Source: Holothuria scabra
Lineage: Eukaryota; Echinodermata; Holothuroidea; Aspidochirotida; Holothuriidae
Assembly: GCA_037179385.1 (NCBI GenBank)
Contig: CM074179.1
Location: forward strand, 68,839,806 to 68,903,805
DNA: 64,000 nt
Direction of reading: 5' to 3'
The notes beneath the pieces are model-generated. The model was not told the DNA's origin. It saw only the letters and a program-made list of their open reading frames with translations, and made no database searches. How positions within the stretch are numbered: position 1 is the stretch's first letter; each line of letters opens with the position of its first letter. Below, piece by piece: positions 35,801-49,160 of this stretch. A program made the position numbers and the translations under genes.

Positions 35801-37396
35801 CTTCAATAAAGACCCCACATTTTTTAATTCTTCTTTACAAATAAACCCATTTATTACACATTTTATGCCATATAATTTCATAGTTTCGTTAATATATTCT
35901 CAAAATTTTCAAATTAAAAGGAAGTCAAAAAATTTGGGGAAAAATTTCCAAAAGTATCAATTCAGTCTATTATGGAGTAACATTTTGAAAATAAAAGAAT
36001 CACGAGCATTCATATGCTCCCGCTAAATCTTGAATCTTAACTTGTTTAATATAATCACTGAATGGAATACCGCCGGGTATTCTGATTCCGAAGCTACGAA
36101 GCAATACAACATTCATTCCTACCCCTGCGACTCAACCTGTGGCCTGTATATGGTCAGGGCAGGGCAGTCACTAACAACATTCCTAGTGGTCTGTGCATGG
36201 AGAAATAAACGGATATAATAGAACCGAATGAATTCAACTTACTGGGTGCAACCAGTAGGTAGTAGGCTATAGTTGTAAAGCTACGGTAACTTTCACCGAA
36301 GTCAGTGAACCCAGGCAGTCACAGAGACCGGATGCAACAGAATCCCTTTTCAGCGTCGGAGCTACGGGAGAAGAGAGGGGTCGAAAGGGGGATTTGCCCG
36401 GCAGATTTTTCCTTCCCCACCCCTCCCCAGGTTAGATGATTCTGGAGTTAGGTTAACCAAAAGGATGAGAATGAGCTAGGCCTATACCACTCTTGAAACG
36501 TAATTTTTCATCAAGAGAAATGCTAAAATCGCAGAGCTTCCGGGACTTTGCTTTGGATCCCCATCTGCAGGAGTTGTGGCAACAAGTTAAGGCTCGGTCG
36601 CGCACTGTGCACGAAAATATTTGCCGGAATATCTTTCTTTGCTCCACCCCCCCCCGACCCCAATCGTCACTTTCTGACCCCGCTACTGCTTTTAAACCAT
36701 ATTAGTTGAAAGGAATCACTCTGATATGAAAGGCACAAGAAAATAATACCCTTATGGACCTAAAATTTCTGATACAGAATGGGGTTGTGTTCACCAAAGA
36801 CGACAGAAATTCGAAACCGTGGTAAAGGCTACAGGGGAAAGGCATAAACGGACTCGACGCAGTGATTTTGAGACTGTCGGCATGTCGTGTGTCGCGCCAA
36901 GGGAGCATGTACGATGCCGCATCTCCCCAAACTCCTTACCTTTGTGAAATTTTTGTTCAGTTAAGGAGGCGAAATTGGACGTGCTTTGGGTGTAAAAACT
37001 TTGTAACTTAAATGATGTCTCAGAGATGGAGTGCAAACCATGACGAATTCGCGCGTAAAATACTGAACCTGCATTACCTTGACAAAACTTGCATTGTGTA
37101 AGGAAAATTTCTGCATACAATTTTTCCAATATACTAAGGCGTTTGAGACGGGGAGGAGTCGCGGTGACCAGACTCCCGCCCCCAACAAATTTTGGCAAAC
37201 TTTAAAATTCGGAAAGGAATGTGGGACAATTTCGGACAGACATTGAGATATAAAAACTGAAATCTGATATTATTTTAGTTACAAGAATAACTCCGAAGCG
37301 TGCTCGGAATCGTAAAAAAACGATTTGCTCGAAAAAGGGGGAAAACATATCAGGGTAAAATTTTCATGAAAAGTTAGCAAGATTGCAAGACTTGGC
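32828..37396. other. Long gene-free stretch with two tRNA-like fragments
   Basis: No exon convincingly recognised. A tRNA-like fragment at about 33302-33360 (+) has ATAACCTAATGG (A-box-like) and GGTTTGATAGCC (B-box-like). Another at about 34310-34370 (-) has GGTTCAATTCC (B box) preceded by CTTCGCACGGTGAGGTC. Both are probably SINE heads. A 100-codon frame near 35102-35404 encodes a hydrophobic stretch but has no supporting signals. Confidence 0.4.
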
Positions 37397-37398
37397 TA

Positions 37399-37661
37399 CA
37401 CTCTAAAAACATCCTGGTTAAATCCTGGTTAATATAACCAGGACGGGGTCAACAATTACCCATACACTTCCTGGTTAAAAAGAAAAAAAAGAAATATAAC
37501 CAGGAAAATGTGAAATTTTTATCAGGATTTCTAAACAGCCGTTAATTTTACAAGGAAAAGGTCAATTTTGACCAGGATGTCCGCGTTATAATAACCAGGA
37601 ACTGTATGAAAAACTATTGCCCTCCGTCGATTCTGGATTTAACCAGGATGTTTTTAGAGTG
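37399..37661. mobile_element. MITE with CACTCTAAAAA termini and TAACCAGG repeats, TA flanks
   Basis: CACTCTAAAAACATCCTGG at 37399 is exactly mirrored at 37661, and the perfect TIR is about 27 bp. TA lies just outside each end (37397-37398 and 37662-37663). CCTGGTTA/TAACCAGG words recur at least seven times inside. The termini resemble those of 21316-22799 and 42807-43002, so these are likely one superfamily. Confidence 0.85.
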
Positions 37662-37663
37662 TA

Positions 37664-39242
37664 CACAGTCGGCAGGCAAAGGAAAAGAGTTATTATTCGT
37701 GAGCTTTACTTCAGTGTCAACACAATGCCCAATTTGGTCAATCCAAATCCTTTCAGACATTTATTCAAATAAATAAAAAGTATTCTTTTTAACATTTTCA
37801 TGAAAAACACTAAAGTTAATATAATAAAGCGACGCCCTAGGGAAGTCAATGGCCTAAAAGTAACAATGATTCCTAAGCCATCTCAGGCAGGTTTTCAGTC
37901 TTGCGCGACACTATGCCCAAAGTGACCATTAAATCTGAATTGCCCTTGTGACGTTTGGCTAATATGGTTTACAGGTCTATTGATGGCTAAGCAAAATTTT
38001 CCCCCAAAAAAAATAAATCAATAAAGAATTACGAAGATTTGTGACAAATTCAGGCGGCTTACTCTAAAATCTTCCCTCAGTTCTACTTCATAAGTATTGA
38101 AAGCAGTCTGAAAAATCGTCGGCCGAAATTGTAAAATATTTCCCCGAAAACTCCTATACTCCTATATACAAGGATCAAATGGGCACCACACCTAAAAAGT
38201 TTTAAATATTTGACTATTTTGAAACCGAGCCTTTACGAGTGCCTCAACCCTTTCAAAACATTGTCTGAAAAATAACAACGCATTATTGTGAAATTTTCGT
38301 GGAAAATTAAAACGATTACAAAAACCGAGACTCGTTGGGGCAGCTTGTAAAACCGCTATTTGTCAGCCTCAATTCATAGTCTTGGTCAACACTTTGCCGG
38401 AAATAGTACGGGAAGATGGGAGTGGACAGGTGTAGGCCTATGTATGTACTAAACATTTTGCCCCCCAAATATGGTAGAGGTACATTTTATGTGGTAATTT
38501 TCTACTTTCAATGCTAATCTGCCCATTTTTGTTAAAGTGAGCACGTTATTGCAACAGAAAATTCAAAGGAAAAACTAATAAGATATATTCACAAGCCTAG
38601 AGGGAATGCCATTTCCGGCCATCTGAGGTGTCACAATTTTTCAAAAATTTTTGTACCCTTCTCGCGAACTGATGGTGACTCTGTGGCCTACCTTTACGCA
38701 GGTTTCTTATAACAAATAACCCTCGGCCTCTGATGTACCATGTGAAACCTTTGCGAACGGGAGTGGGGTGGGGAGAAAGGGAAATTTTCACTGAGTAAAT
38801 GTGGTCATTTGCCCCCTCTTCCCGATAAGTGACTCCCACATATTCGCCACTGATGAAGGCAGTACGTAGACTTACAATAAAATGAGTAACCCAACGAATT
38901 TCAGTATCCAATAATACTTCTCTTATTTTGCTCATATGAACTGCAGATTCTTCAATAAACACAGACCTTACAATAAGCTAACGAATTTCTACCAAAATTC
39001 TCAAGTTTTCTTCAAAACAAGCCCCGTTGTGTTAAATATTTGTAGAAAAGAAGCCCAAAGTATCGGGGCACTACGCGCGCTTCAAATTCTACCACTGGCC
39101 GAGTCCAACCTGGACTGCCTCATCACCTTTACGGGGCTTTGAAATGCTGCCCCTCCCCGATCGGGCGGACCCTGGCGCCACCCATGGCTTGTTGGACTCA
39201 ACAACAACACTGAATATGTAACAGAGTCATTACTATTTCAGC

Positions 39243-39246
<4 letters not shown>
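37664..39246. other. Gene-free stretch
   Basis: Low-information frames only, including a 121-codon minus-strand frame at 38597-38962 with no recognisable domain. Confidence 0.4.
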
Positions 39247-39321
<75 letters not shown>

Positions 39322-39454
39322 GTATATATATGTATATATACATATATATATACATATGTATATATACATATGTATATATATATATATATATACATATGTA
39401 TTTATACATATGTATATATATATATATACATATGTATATATACATATGTATATA
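39247..39454. repeat. (TA)n microsatellite with CATATG interruptions
   Basis: Pure TA for the first ~65 bp, then TATATATG and TACATATG variants up to 39454. Any open frame here (alternating Ile/Tyr) is an artefact of the repeat. Confidence 0.95.
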
Positions 39455-39461
39455 GAGTTGT

Positions 39462-39523
39462 CTAAACACGTTTCTGAGGAAGGGACCGGTGGTCCTGAAA
39501 GCTAAAATATATGCTCTTGTTTA
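39462..39523 (+). ncRNA. Hammerhead-ribozyme-like motif (type I, minimal stem III), plus-strand copy
   Basis: Core elements in order: CTGAGGA at 39474-39480; a GC-rich hairpin AGGGACC-GGT-GGTCCT at 39481-39496 (stem II with one bulged G); GAAA at 39497-39500; and the self-complementary AGCT at 39500-39503 as a dimer-type stem III, with A39504 as the cleavage-site base. Stem I can form from GTTT with AAAT next to the core. After an internal loop, TAAACA (39463-39468) pairs with TGTTTA (39518-39523). Penelope-like elements are known to carry minimal hammerheads of this type, and this motif lies at the Penelope-like element. Activity is untested. Confidence 0.5.
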
Positions 39524-39579
39524 ACCAGTTTTTACTATTTGTTTTATGTTTTACTGTTGTGGTGCTTTTCCATTTTGTT

Positions 39580-39611
<32 letters not shown>

Positions 39612-39655
39612 TATATACATATGTATATATACATATGTATATATACATATATATA
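39580..39655. repeat. (TA)n microsatellite between two inverted Penelope ends
   Basis: TA repeats with TACATATG variants between inverted copies of a ~100-bp sequence (39455-39550 and 39657-39743). Confidence 0.95.
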
Positions 39656-39676
39656 ACACAAAAAGTAAAAACTGGT

Positions 39677-39737
39677 AAAACAAGAGCATATATTTAGCTT
39701 TCAGGACCACCGGCTCTTTCCTCAGAAACGTGTTTAG
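39677..39737 (-). ncRNA. Hammerhead-ribozyme-like motif, minus-strand copy
   Basis: The inverse of the motif at 39462-39523. On the minus strand it has CTGAGGA (39725-39719), a weaker stem II (AAGAGCC-GGT-GGTCCT), GAAA (39702-39699) and AGCT. It has the same orientation as the Penelope-like coding region and lies ~180 bp downstream of its stop, where a terminal repeat of such an element is expected. Stem I next to the core is shorter than in the plus-strand copy. Confidence 0.42.
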
Positions 39738-39916
39738 ACAACTAAAAGGTAAAACGAAAACAGACACTATAAAACGGATGAAAGGCAAAAAGCACTTACT
39801 AGAAATCTAAAAACAAACCCAACCCAACACAAAAGATAAAATGTAGAAACTAGGACCCTACAAAGGAGATAAAAGCTAAGTAGAAGCAGGAGACATAAAA
39901 GGGGATAAAAAGGCGG

Positions 39917-41378
39917 CTACAGTCTACGAGCACGTCGTTTTTTGGCTTGACAGTTAAAACCGTCATTTATGTTGAGACCCTTTGGGTAGACACAATCCAA
40001 ATTCCAAATCCACTCCCTCTCTTTTTTATCCAAAAGATTATCCCTATCCGAATTGCGAGAAGAATGCACTACATCTAAAATTTGAAAATAGAACTTGGTA
40101 GGTGAATGTGCCTTGAGATGCTTGTAAAGCTCTGTGCAATGTTTAAAATCAGAACCACCCTTAACACATTTTGAAAGATCTGACTTATGAGCATTCATAC
40201 GGATTCTAAAGTTATTAGTTTGACCCACATTCTGATAATTACAAGTCGGACAAAAGATACAATAAATAACCAATTTAGCATCACAAGAAGTATTAAAATT
40301 TCTGCACTTGAACTTTCTACCAGAAGAAGTACTGACAATAAAATTATTACAAATAAGCAGACCGCACAACTGACAGGGTTTGGTCTTGTTCTTATTACAA
40401 GGTGCGCAGGGGGTCCTCCGACTGGGAGGAGTTTTAAGTTTAGCCCGGACTAATAATTTTTTGAGATTGGGGGGTTGACGGAAGCTAACAACAGGGGGGT
40501 GAGGAATAACACGCTTCATTAGTGAAGAACAATGGAGAAGAGACATATTTTTGTGTAAAATGCCGCTAATATCAGGTAACCCCGGATGGTAGTCAACAGT
40601 AAAGTAAACCTTCTTGTATTCCTCTTCAGTACTAGCTGGGGGATGGGTGGGGTTGGCAAAATTGGAAGGGGCCCTTTTAATCTGCTGCATAACTTTACGT
40701 CGATTATAGCCGCGTTTTACAAGGTATGTGGCAAGATCATTGCAACGACAAACTGCAGTTTGAGGGTTAGAACAGATTCTAAGGATCCTCATAGTTTGAC
40801 TATACGCGATACTACGCTTAATATGACCAGGATGACAACTGTTAGACAAAAGAAATTGATGGGTGTCGGTCGGCTTAATATAAAGGTCAGTGCTGATTAA
40901 ACCCGCTTCATTTTTAACAATAGTTACATCCAAAAAGTGAACAGTAGAAAAAGAAAAATCAAAAGTGAACTTTAAGTTGGGGTGCTGAGAATTAAGAACC
41001 TCCATAAACTCGAGAAATTTACCAGACCCCGCAGTCCAAACAACAAAGATATCATCAATAAACCTGAGCCACACGTCTGGTTTATAAGGAAAGGACACAA
41101 GCGCTTGTTCCTCAAACACACTCATAAAAATATTAGCATAAGAGGGGGCCATTTTAGTACCTATGGCGGTACCTGAGGTTTGTAAAAAGAACTCTTCATT
41201 AAATTCAAAGACATTGTTGTTTAGGACAAAATGAGCCATTTTACACACAGCACTAACATCCTGAGTTGGGAGTTGTCTATGGCTCAAGAAACTCCGAAGA
41301 GCTTCGAGCCCATCCTTATGAGGAATACTGGGGTAGAGAGACACCACATCTATGGTAGCGATGATAGCATCTATTATA
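39917..41378 (-). pseudogene. 5'-truncated Penelope-like retroelement: RT plus GIY-YIG endonuclease
   Basis: About 485 codons on the minus strand, joined upstream to (TA)n, which shows as an Ile/Tyr run and is not part of the protein. RT palm motifs in order: [40 protein letters not shown] (catalytic DD) and VHFLDVTI. Then comes a basic linker with cysteine pairs ([15 protein letters not shown]). The C-terminal GIY-YIG domain has [30 protein letters not shown] and a late acidic helix ([12 protein letters not shown]). This is the domain order of endonuclease-bearing Penelope-like elements. The remaining frame is intact to its stop. The N-terminal third (RT fingers and upstream) is missing, so this copy is not autonomous. 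The 5' truncation is typical of target-primed insertion. Confidence 0.9.
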
Positions 41379-42004
<626 letters not shown>

Positions 42005-42075
42005 TGATGATGATGACGACGACGACGACGAAGACGACGACGACGACGACGACGATGATGATGATGATGATAATG
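42005..42075 (+). repeat. (GAC/GAT)n trinucleotide microsatellite
   Basis: About 23 tandem GAT, GAC and GAA triplets, in the order GAT, GAC, one GAA, GAC, GAT. No surrounding open frame suggests a coding Asp tract. Confidence 0.95.
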
Positions 42076-42806
42076 TTTGATATCTCAACAAATATCTCAG
42101 TTAGAGAAAAATATCTAGATTTCCACTAGCAAATACATTATTTCGGGGTGTAAATACTGCCACTGCCACAACGAGCTGGGGGAGGGGTAAATATTTTAAA
42201 TGTGGTCCTGTGAGCATCCTGATATGTCAATTTCTAGACCATAGTGCTTATACATGCAGTCAACGTCGATTAAAAATGTTAGGATGGAAACGGAAACGTT
42301 TGTATGTTTAAAAGCGTAAGCAATTAAGAGATAATGTTTACACGAATTTGGCAGAAGGGATCGCAGTGCTTCAGACCTCACATTTTTCATATACTTCGGG
42401 GAGCCTCTTTGTTCTCATCCCTCTATTATGTTAGAACAGAATTCACCGCAGCTGTTATTATTTTCCATGTTTAGGAAGACGCAGTGTAGTTAAAACGATT
42501 ATTTTCAAACGGACAAGAAGTTGTGCTGAAGTCCGTCAATAACCTCAACAAGGAAAAGAAGAAAAGTTTCAAATAGTTCTTTAAGCTAAACATTTTTAAA
42601 ACAAGTTTTAGCAAATTTAGCATAGTTAAACAAGATTTGAAATATTTTAGTATTCAGTGATCAACAAATATACTTCAGCAGGATAGGTTTCTACTGCTGT
42701 TATCAATACAACAAATAACCATCGGTAACGTCTCAAACTTCCTTCCAATAATTGGGCGGTTGAAATACAACTTTGTAACAAACTTAACTTCTTTAACTAG
42801 TACATG

Positions 42807-43002
42807 AACTCTAAAAACAAGAGAGTGAGATTGAATCTAGTCACTCTCTAACAGAGTGAAAAGTGTAGAAATTCACTATATTAGAATGTTAGTTCTCCAA
42901 GAAGAGTGACATTTACTCTAAAAAGAAAGTGTCAAATTCTTTCACTCTTCTTGGAGTGAAATTTTTGCTGTTTTGGCTTATTTTGGCGTTATTTTTAGAG
43001 TT
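42807..43002. mobile_element. MITE with AACTCTAAAAA termini and CACTCT repeats
   Basis: AACTCTAAAAA at 42807 is mirrored by TTTTTAGAGTT at 43002. The interior has repeated CACTCT/AGAGTG and CTTGGAG words, for example TTTCACTCTTCTTGGAGTGA. It is related in its ends to 37399-37661 and in its body to 21130-21313. Confidence 0.6.
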
Positions 43003-45203
43003 AGAGCAGAGTATGGGTCAAACTGATGCATGAATGCAGACCTGTGGACTGTCTAGGATATGCACGACATGACACCCCATGTTGAGCACCGTGTCCCCAT
43101 TTACATGTGAACACTTATCCAAAATAGCATGCATGCCGATGTTTTACCAAAATGAAGAAGTATCTAAAAGGCGCTTACTGATGAAAACGATTGGTTTCAC
43201 ATCTTTCATGGCTTCGGGTTCAGTGCACATTAAGTACAAAATAGCCAAGTGGTCTCTGAATTGACTAACCACGCCAGCCACTAATATTTGATTAATTTGT
43301 TTATTTCTTAGTAAAGGACTAAAGGATATCAGTTTTAATCAAACTTAATACTTAATAATATTTTTCAGGGACTTATTCAATTGGGTCAAATATTAGTCAA
43401 TATTGTTGACTACGTGATTGGTCGATTCAGGCACTGTTACAGACTAATTTGTGTGCAGTGTCCTGCATGTCTCCACCTGGAGGCCAACCCTCCAACCTCT
43501 GGAAAATCCTAGAATGGCACCATCCCTGACTAAGCCTGCTTGCGGGATTTAACCATACATCATTAATAATCATTTATGCACACCCTGGCGGCTTTGAAAA
43601 ATTGAAGAATTCAGAAATTTGCCATTTTTTGTGAAACCAGTCTTCTGTGTGGTTTTGACAACTTATGAAATTCCGAACTTCCTATTTCTCTCCAAAAAAG
43701 CGCCATATGTTGGACATGTTTTGCTTCAAAAGAGCAAACTTTTTCGCCCGTGCAAATTGCAATTCTTAAGCAGAGATGCTCGCTTATACCTTCAATTTGG
43801 TAAACTTATCCGAGCTATGGAGGTGAGAAAATCCGAAACCAGATCATCAAGTAGCACCAGTAATTACAGTGCTATTTTTATAAATTTTCTTCATAAAATT
43901 CCAAAATTTCTCCAATATACCCTCTTGACTTAAAAAAATCTTCGTCAGAGAGCCTCATTCTGTAGGCGTTGGAAAACATTATGAAGCAACAACGATCTTT
44001 GGTTGCCGCTCAGTCTCAGATATTCCAATAGGATATGTCCTTCAGTAAACCCGAACTTTTCAAATTTCCTTACAAGAAACTCAGAATCCACACTTTTCTT
44101 CAATACAAGCTCCTAATTCTCAAATATCTGAAAAAAGAAAATAATTTCAGCGCGCTTTGAGCGCCACAAGTTACATCCCTAGTACCGTGGTGCTCACACT
44201 TAAAATCGTAAAGTTTAAATGTCTACCCACCCCTCCCCCTTCCCGTAGGAATGTGTAGCTACTCCGCTGTGGACACCTTTCCAAGGCATGAGAAAAAATT
44301 TAGGCCAGATGTCTTCTACACTTTGAAAATCAATTCGACGTTCCTACCTGCATGGGTAGAACTACACTGAGATGCGAATAGGCCTGTTTCGGATGTCAAT
44401 ATTTCATTTGAACAAAATTATTATTAGTCTTATGGGAATACGATGCAAGAATGTCCATAACTTTATCGATCTCTTCATGACACCTTAAAAACTCCGTAGA
44501 AGTCAAACGTACACTAATAACCTGCTTGTTTCATATCTCTTCTCCAAATTCTGCTCAACCGTCTAGGGTAGTACAGTACAGTTGTTTGGCCATTTTGGAA
44601 TTGGAGATAATGCTGACATTCATTTCAGTGATGCAGGAGGGGACGGTGAGGACTACTAATGAGTGTTTGCGTGTATGGGTAAAAAATGCTTACTTATCAT
44701 AGTAGCTGTAACTAAAAACTGCTCCCACATTGTCGCAGGTTTTTAACCAGAGAAGGGGACGAGAAATGTATGCCGGCGGGGGATTTTCTATTTTCTTTGA
44801 GAACAGGCTTTAATCTGTACGATTAAATATGTAATCCCTCGATGATGTACTTGACCTGGCTTTCAGGAAAGAAATCATTTCAAAATTACTGCAAAGAATT
44901 CTTTCTCTCAGTATAATTCCCCACATTTTTAAATCTCCTACAACAGAGTCTATCAGAATTTTTATGCGTTCAATGAAGATCCAATATTTTCAACAATAAC
45001 CGAACTGGTGTTCCTTGAAAACAAGCAAAAAACTTTCCATTACACATTCCATTCGACATCCTTCGTCCTTATCAGGGCTTGTCTGTTCGGTCCCTGTCAG
45101 GGAACTTGGCTCCTGTCGGACAAAGCCTGCTTTGCCATGCAAGGACTGCATGTACAACATCGTTGTGTATTAATTTTACCAGGCTGGCGAAGAAGGGGCA
45201 ATG
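43003..45203. other. Gene-free stretch
   Basis: Short frames only, nothing conserved recognised. Confidence 0.4.
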
Positions 45204-45368
45204 CCAATGTTCCCCAAGGTTCGATGTTCCCGAGGTTCAGTGTTCCCGAATCTTAGGAACATCCTCACTTCTGGGAATAACGAACCTCGTGAATAACGAA
45301 CCTTGTAATCATCTCCAAGTCATCGAGATATCATGAAAACGGGGAACATCGAACCTTGGGAACATTGG
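45204..45368. mobile_element. MITE with GTTCCC-rich inverted repeats
   Basis: CCAATGTTCCCCAAGGTTCG at 45204 is mirrored by CGAACCTTGGGAACATTGG ending at 45368. The arms extend to GATGTTCCC/GGGAACATC, and internal direct repeats of GAATAACGAACCT and GTTCCCGA occur. 165 bp, no coding capacity. Confidence 0.7.
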
Positions 45369-48300
45369 ACCCAGGGAACACCGGATAGACCCCTGTGAAG
45401 AAGGCTGCTTTCGGTATTAACATGTTATGAAGTTATGATTGCAAAGTACTTTTTTTCCAACTTGTAGTATTGTTCTACTATTGCTGGACTGTCTTTCTAT
45501 AACAGGGAAAACTGAATGAAATCACCAAAACTTGTTGGTAAACTAAAATGTGTTTAAAGCAGAAAATACGAAGATACAAAAACACGTGAGAAATCCTTTG
45601 TTCTGTAACCCACCCCGTTCCATGCCATTGTTCCTTGGCATATCAATAAATCCAGTTTTTCCCTCCCTTCATCCTTACGATAACATGTAGAATAACAACA
45701 ACCCCCTGTCGTCAGTCGACAATGATACTCAATTTTTCTCTTAAGAAAGACAGGTTTTTTGTAATAAAAGAAACCAGAATTTTTAGGCTAAAAGAACCCT
45801 TAATTTTTCGTCGGAAATTTTGCCTCCCTTACCATTAAGGAACTCACCGCCTCTGTCAGAGGTTTTGTGTTATTACCCCCACCGGTTCCCTGTCGGGGAG
45901 CTTGGTCCACTGTCGGTAACTCTGGTCTTACAAGACTGTCTACAAGTCTGTCTACAAGCCTAGACTATTTTTACTGGTACAGAAACGAATCACAAATCTG
46001 TCTACCATTAAGTGATGGTACATGTTCGAGAAAATTCGCATAGTCATATGCTCGGAGATATGGTCAAAATAACTTATGCCTCTTAATTTAAATGGGAACC
46101 GACATAATCGTTCACTCTACTTAATGAAGATAAAAGCCTTAACAACTAGGACATGGTTTTTTCTTCTGTTGGAAACTGTAATGACTTATGTATGTTTGAA
46201 TGTGTTTTGCACATTAAAACTCAGTAAAAGAGATTTCTGAAATTTATGGGGATGTTGTGACTTATTCTCATCAAATTAATGAAACATTAACCATTGCCCC
46301 TGGAAAGCGAAATGATAAAAATTAACCTATTTCATTGCTGAGGGCACCAAAAATGTGACAGCCAACTGCTGTACAACGTGAAAGTAAGAAAAATATAAAA
46401 AAGCTTATGATCAATCTTTATTTTTCTCTCTATCAATTCAACTTGAAAGTGCCTACTTTCACTAAGTTAATTAAAAGCTTGCAATATCACTGTAGAGGGT
46501 TTCAGTATCCAATAATTTGTCTCAAAAGGCGTATTCCCCAAAAGAGAATAGCCTTCAAGTGCAGTGGACAGCACCCCCAGTTTGGGCCAACCAAAAAGGA
46601 AATCACATGGGACTTAAAAAGGGACTTGAGGAGTGTATAACTACTTTGTTCGAAGCTGTCCCAAAGATTATACCATTTGGGGTTTTAACCAGGTTTGGAG
46701 AACGAGTAACCCTTTTTGGGGCACACTCATACAAGAGTTTCAATGGCCCAGTATCCCATGCAAATTTTAAGCCTTTCTTGAGAGCCTAGATGCAAAATGG
46801 TGCGCAATTTTTGAGACTGGGAGAACTAATCTTGAACTCGAAGGTTTAGTTCAGTGGCGGAGCTGCCATATGGTCATATGCCCCCCCCCCCGACGGACCA
46901 AGAACGTCTGCAGGCGCCCTTTTTAGGTTTTTTAACGTACTTTACTCTTGCACCATTATTGGCAAAAGATATAATTTAATAGCGTTGTTTTAAGGCCCCG
47001 ATAACAAAATGCTCAAACAGCCACCAGTAACTGTGCTATCTGCACTTTATTCTGATGAAAAGGGTCATCTTTTGTGATATAGGGATAGGTTTTGTCGAAA
47101 CGTATCTTCATGCTTTATACGCACTAATGAATGTTGTTGCTGTGCCAAGTTAATTCCTTCCACACCAAGCGTGTTTAAAGCTTACAAAATGCACAGACTG
47201 ACATTAAATTAATCCTCCAGGCCAATAAAAGATGTTGCAAAGGGCGCAACAATAATTGTAGCGCAAATAGGCCTCTTGCTGCCAGGGATAATTGTTAACA
47301 TAGACAATAAAAAAGTTTATAAAGATACCAAAATAGCTTCCACAACATTTTTCAAAATCATTTGAAGAGAGCATTTAGGTTAAAATAAAATAAATCTGTT
47401 ATCAGAGTGATAATGGTTTAAGAGTTTTAATAAGCAGTTTCCATTTTGTTTTTCTTCAAGTGACCATTCTCATGATAAATGGCTATTTCTGACAATGCAC
47501 GATAATCCCATGAAAACGATTATTTCTGTACTTTCGTAGTCCCCAAAGCCAGAAAATCGCATCTAATAAACCTAATAGGTTTAGGGTTCTTTAATTTTTT
47601 ATGAATTCGGTATCTAGAAGGCCAAGCACACCTTTTGTCTTGGGCTATTTCTTGCAATGTACTTTATAAATGGCTATTTCAAAAAGGTCACATGATGTAA
47701 CTTACGTTAATTAATGTTTCTTCGTGTACTTATCTTGATTTCCAGATGCCAAAATTGTACATTTTACGGTGATTAATTTCCAACCCCCCCCCCCCCGTAA
47801 GATTGCTTGCTATTTAGCTCTAGCAGGTTTAATATTTTTCTTCACAAAGTAGCCCATTGTTACATTAAAATCTTAAATCTACACCTGACCATAACACAAA
47901 ATGTAATTACCGCCTTCATACTAGAATGTGAAAGAGAGGGATAGAAACATGGGCGTCCGCAGGTTGGGGCAGGGGGGGGGGGGACTTGCCGTCCCATGAA
48001 AAATAAAAAACCTGAAAAAACGAAGGAAACAAAGAAAAAGACGAAGAAAAATTAGCATCAACATTTTTTAACAGTTCACTCAGTGTTCTCCCTGTTTATA
48101 TGCCGTAAACAATCTTTAGAAATACCATTTCCAGCGATCTTAGTGGAATTTTGTACCCCCTCCCCCCCCCGATTGATCTTCTGCGGCCCATGGATAGAAA
48201 ATTTAAACATGTTTTAATAGGAAACTTGCTGAAGAGAAATGGCAAAGTGTCTTCTACCAGGTGCGGAAAATCAAATGGAAGTCTGAAAAGCCGTGGCTTC

Positions 48301-49077
48301 GATCGTGCAAAGGCTCAGGGTATTCACTCCTTCGAAGCGTCCCTGTAGACCATTTTCGCCCCCTCTGACCGAAATCCCTAGCTCCGCGACTGTGGTGTTT
48401 TGGTGTAATATTTTTTTATTCTTCAATGCAAAACATTTTTTACTCCCACATTCCCCACTCCTAGTGGTTACAGGTCTGGTCTTAGCCATCACTAAGTGAG
48501 AAATCTTGATGAATAGCTGAGTAGAGAAGTATCGTACTTTACAACTTCGCTTTTTCACTTCTTGGTGTTTCACCTATCAGCGAAGCCCTGCATATGGTTT
48601 CATGGGAAATTCTATTCAAAGAAATAAGACAAATGTCATCAACCACGTGTTGGAAGTTTTATTCGTGGCGAAGAAATTTTTGTACAGATACTATATATGA
48701 TCAGATTGACTAAGTCAAAACACATCTTTTTTATCTGTTTATTACGGATGCATATTTCTCCCAAGCTGTTTTGGCCAACAAAACTTTTGAAACGCCAATT
48801 TTACACGTGTACACCACGAGGGAGATTGTCCTTACAAATAGGGTATGTCTTTTGATCCAATCCAATTAAATAAAGCATGCAGCCGACCTCAGTAGTGTCT
48901 TAAGGTTTTTCTTTTTGTTTAATTAAAGATATGCATGATGATAAAAGCTGCACAGGTTTATAGGATCATTACTGTATCATCACTGGTTACGGATACTATC
49001 TATAAGTTGAGGTTGCTTATGTGGACAAAATTCTATACCTTGAAGGCTTGACAGCCAAGACCTGCGGGGTCTTCGGT
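45369..49077. other. Long gene-free stretch with MITE debris
   Basis: Several degenerate MITE-like edges: AGTGGCGGAGCTGCC near 46856, GGGCGTCCGCAGG near 47950 and CCCTAGCTCCGCGACTGTGG near 48375, each close to a C or G homopolymer of 9-12 nt. Complete elements could not be delimited and no exon was recognised. Confidence 0.4.
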
Positions 49078-49160
49078 CCTGGAATGGCAGAGTGGTCTTT
49101 TCCAGTGACTGAGCCATAATGTGATTCACATGATCATTGGTTCAAATCCCGTGGGGATGT
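49078..49160 (+). mobile_element. tRNA-derived SINE head
   Basis: A perfect A-box consensus, TGGCAGAGTGG (49085-49095), and a perfect B box, GGTTCAAATCC (49139-49149), 54 bp apart. The acceptor and anticodon arms do not fold well, so this is a SINE head and not a tRNA gene. The body beyond about 49160 is not assigned. Confidence 0.55.

Noticed and set aside
38597..38962. 121-codon minus-strand frame
   Set aside because: No domain, splice or start context. Flanks look like interspersed repeat debris.
42005..42075. Coding poly-Asp tract
   Set aside because: No open frame extends to either side, so it is treated as a microsatellite.
49078..49160. Genuine tRNA gene
   Set aside because: A and B boxes are good but the cloverleaf arms do not pair, so a SINE head is the better reading.
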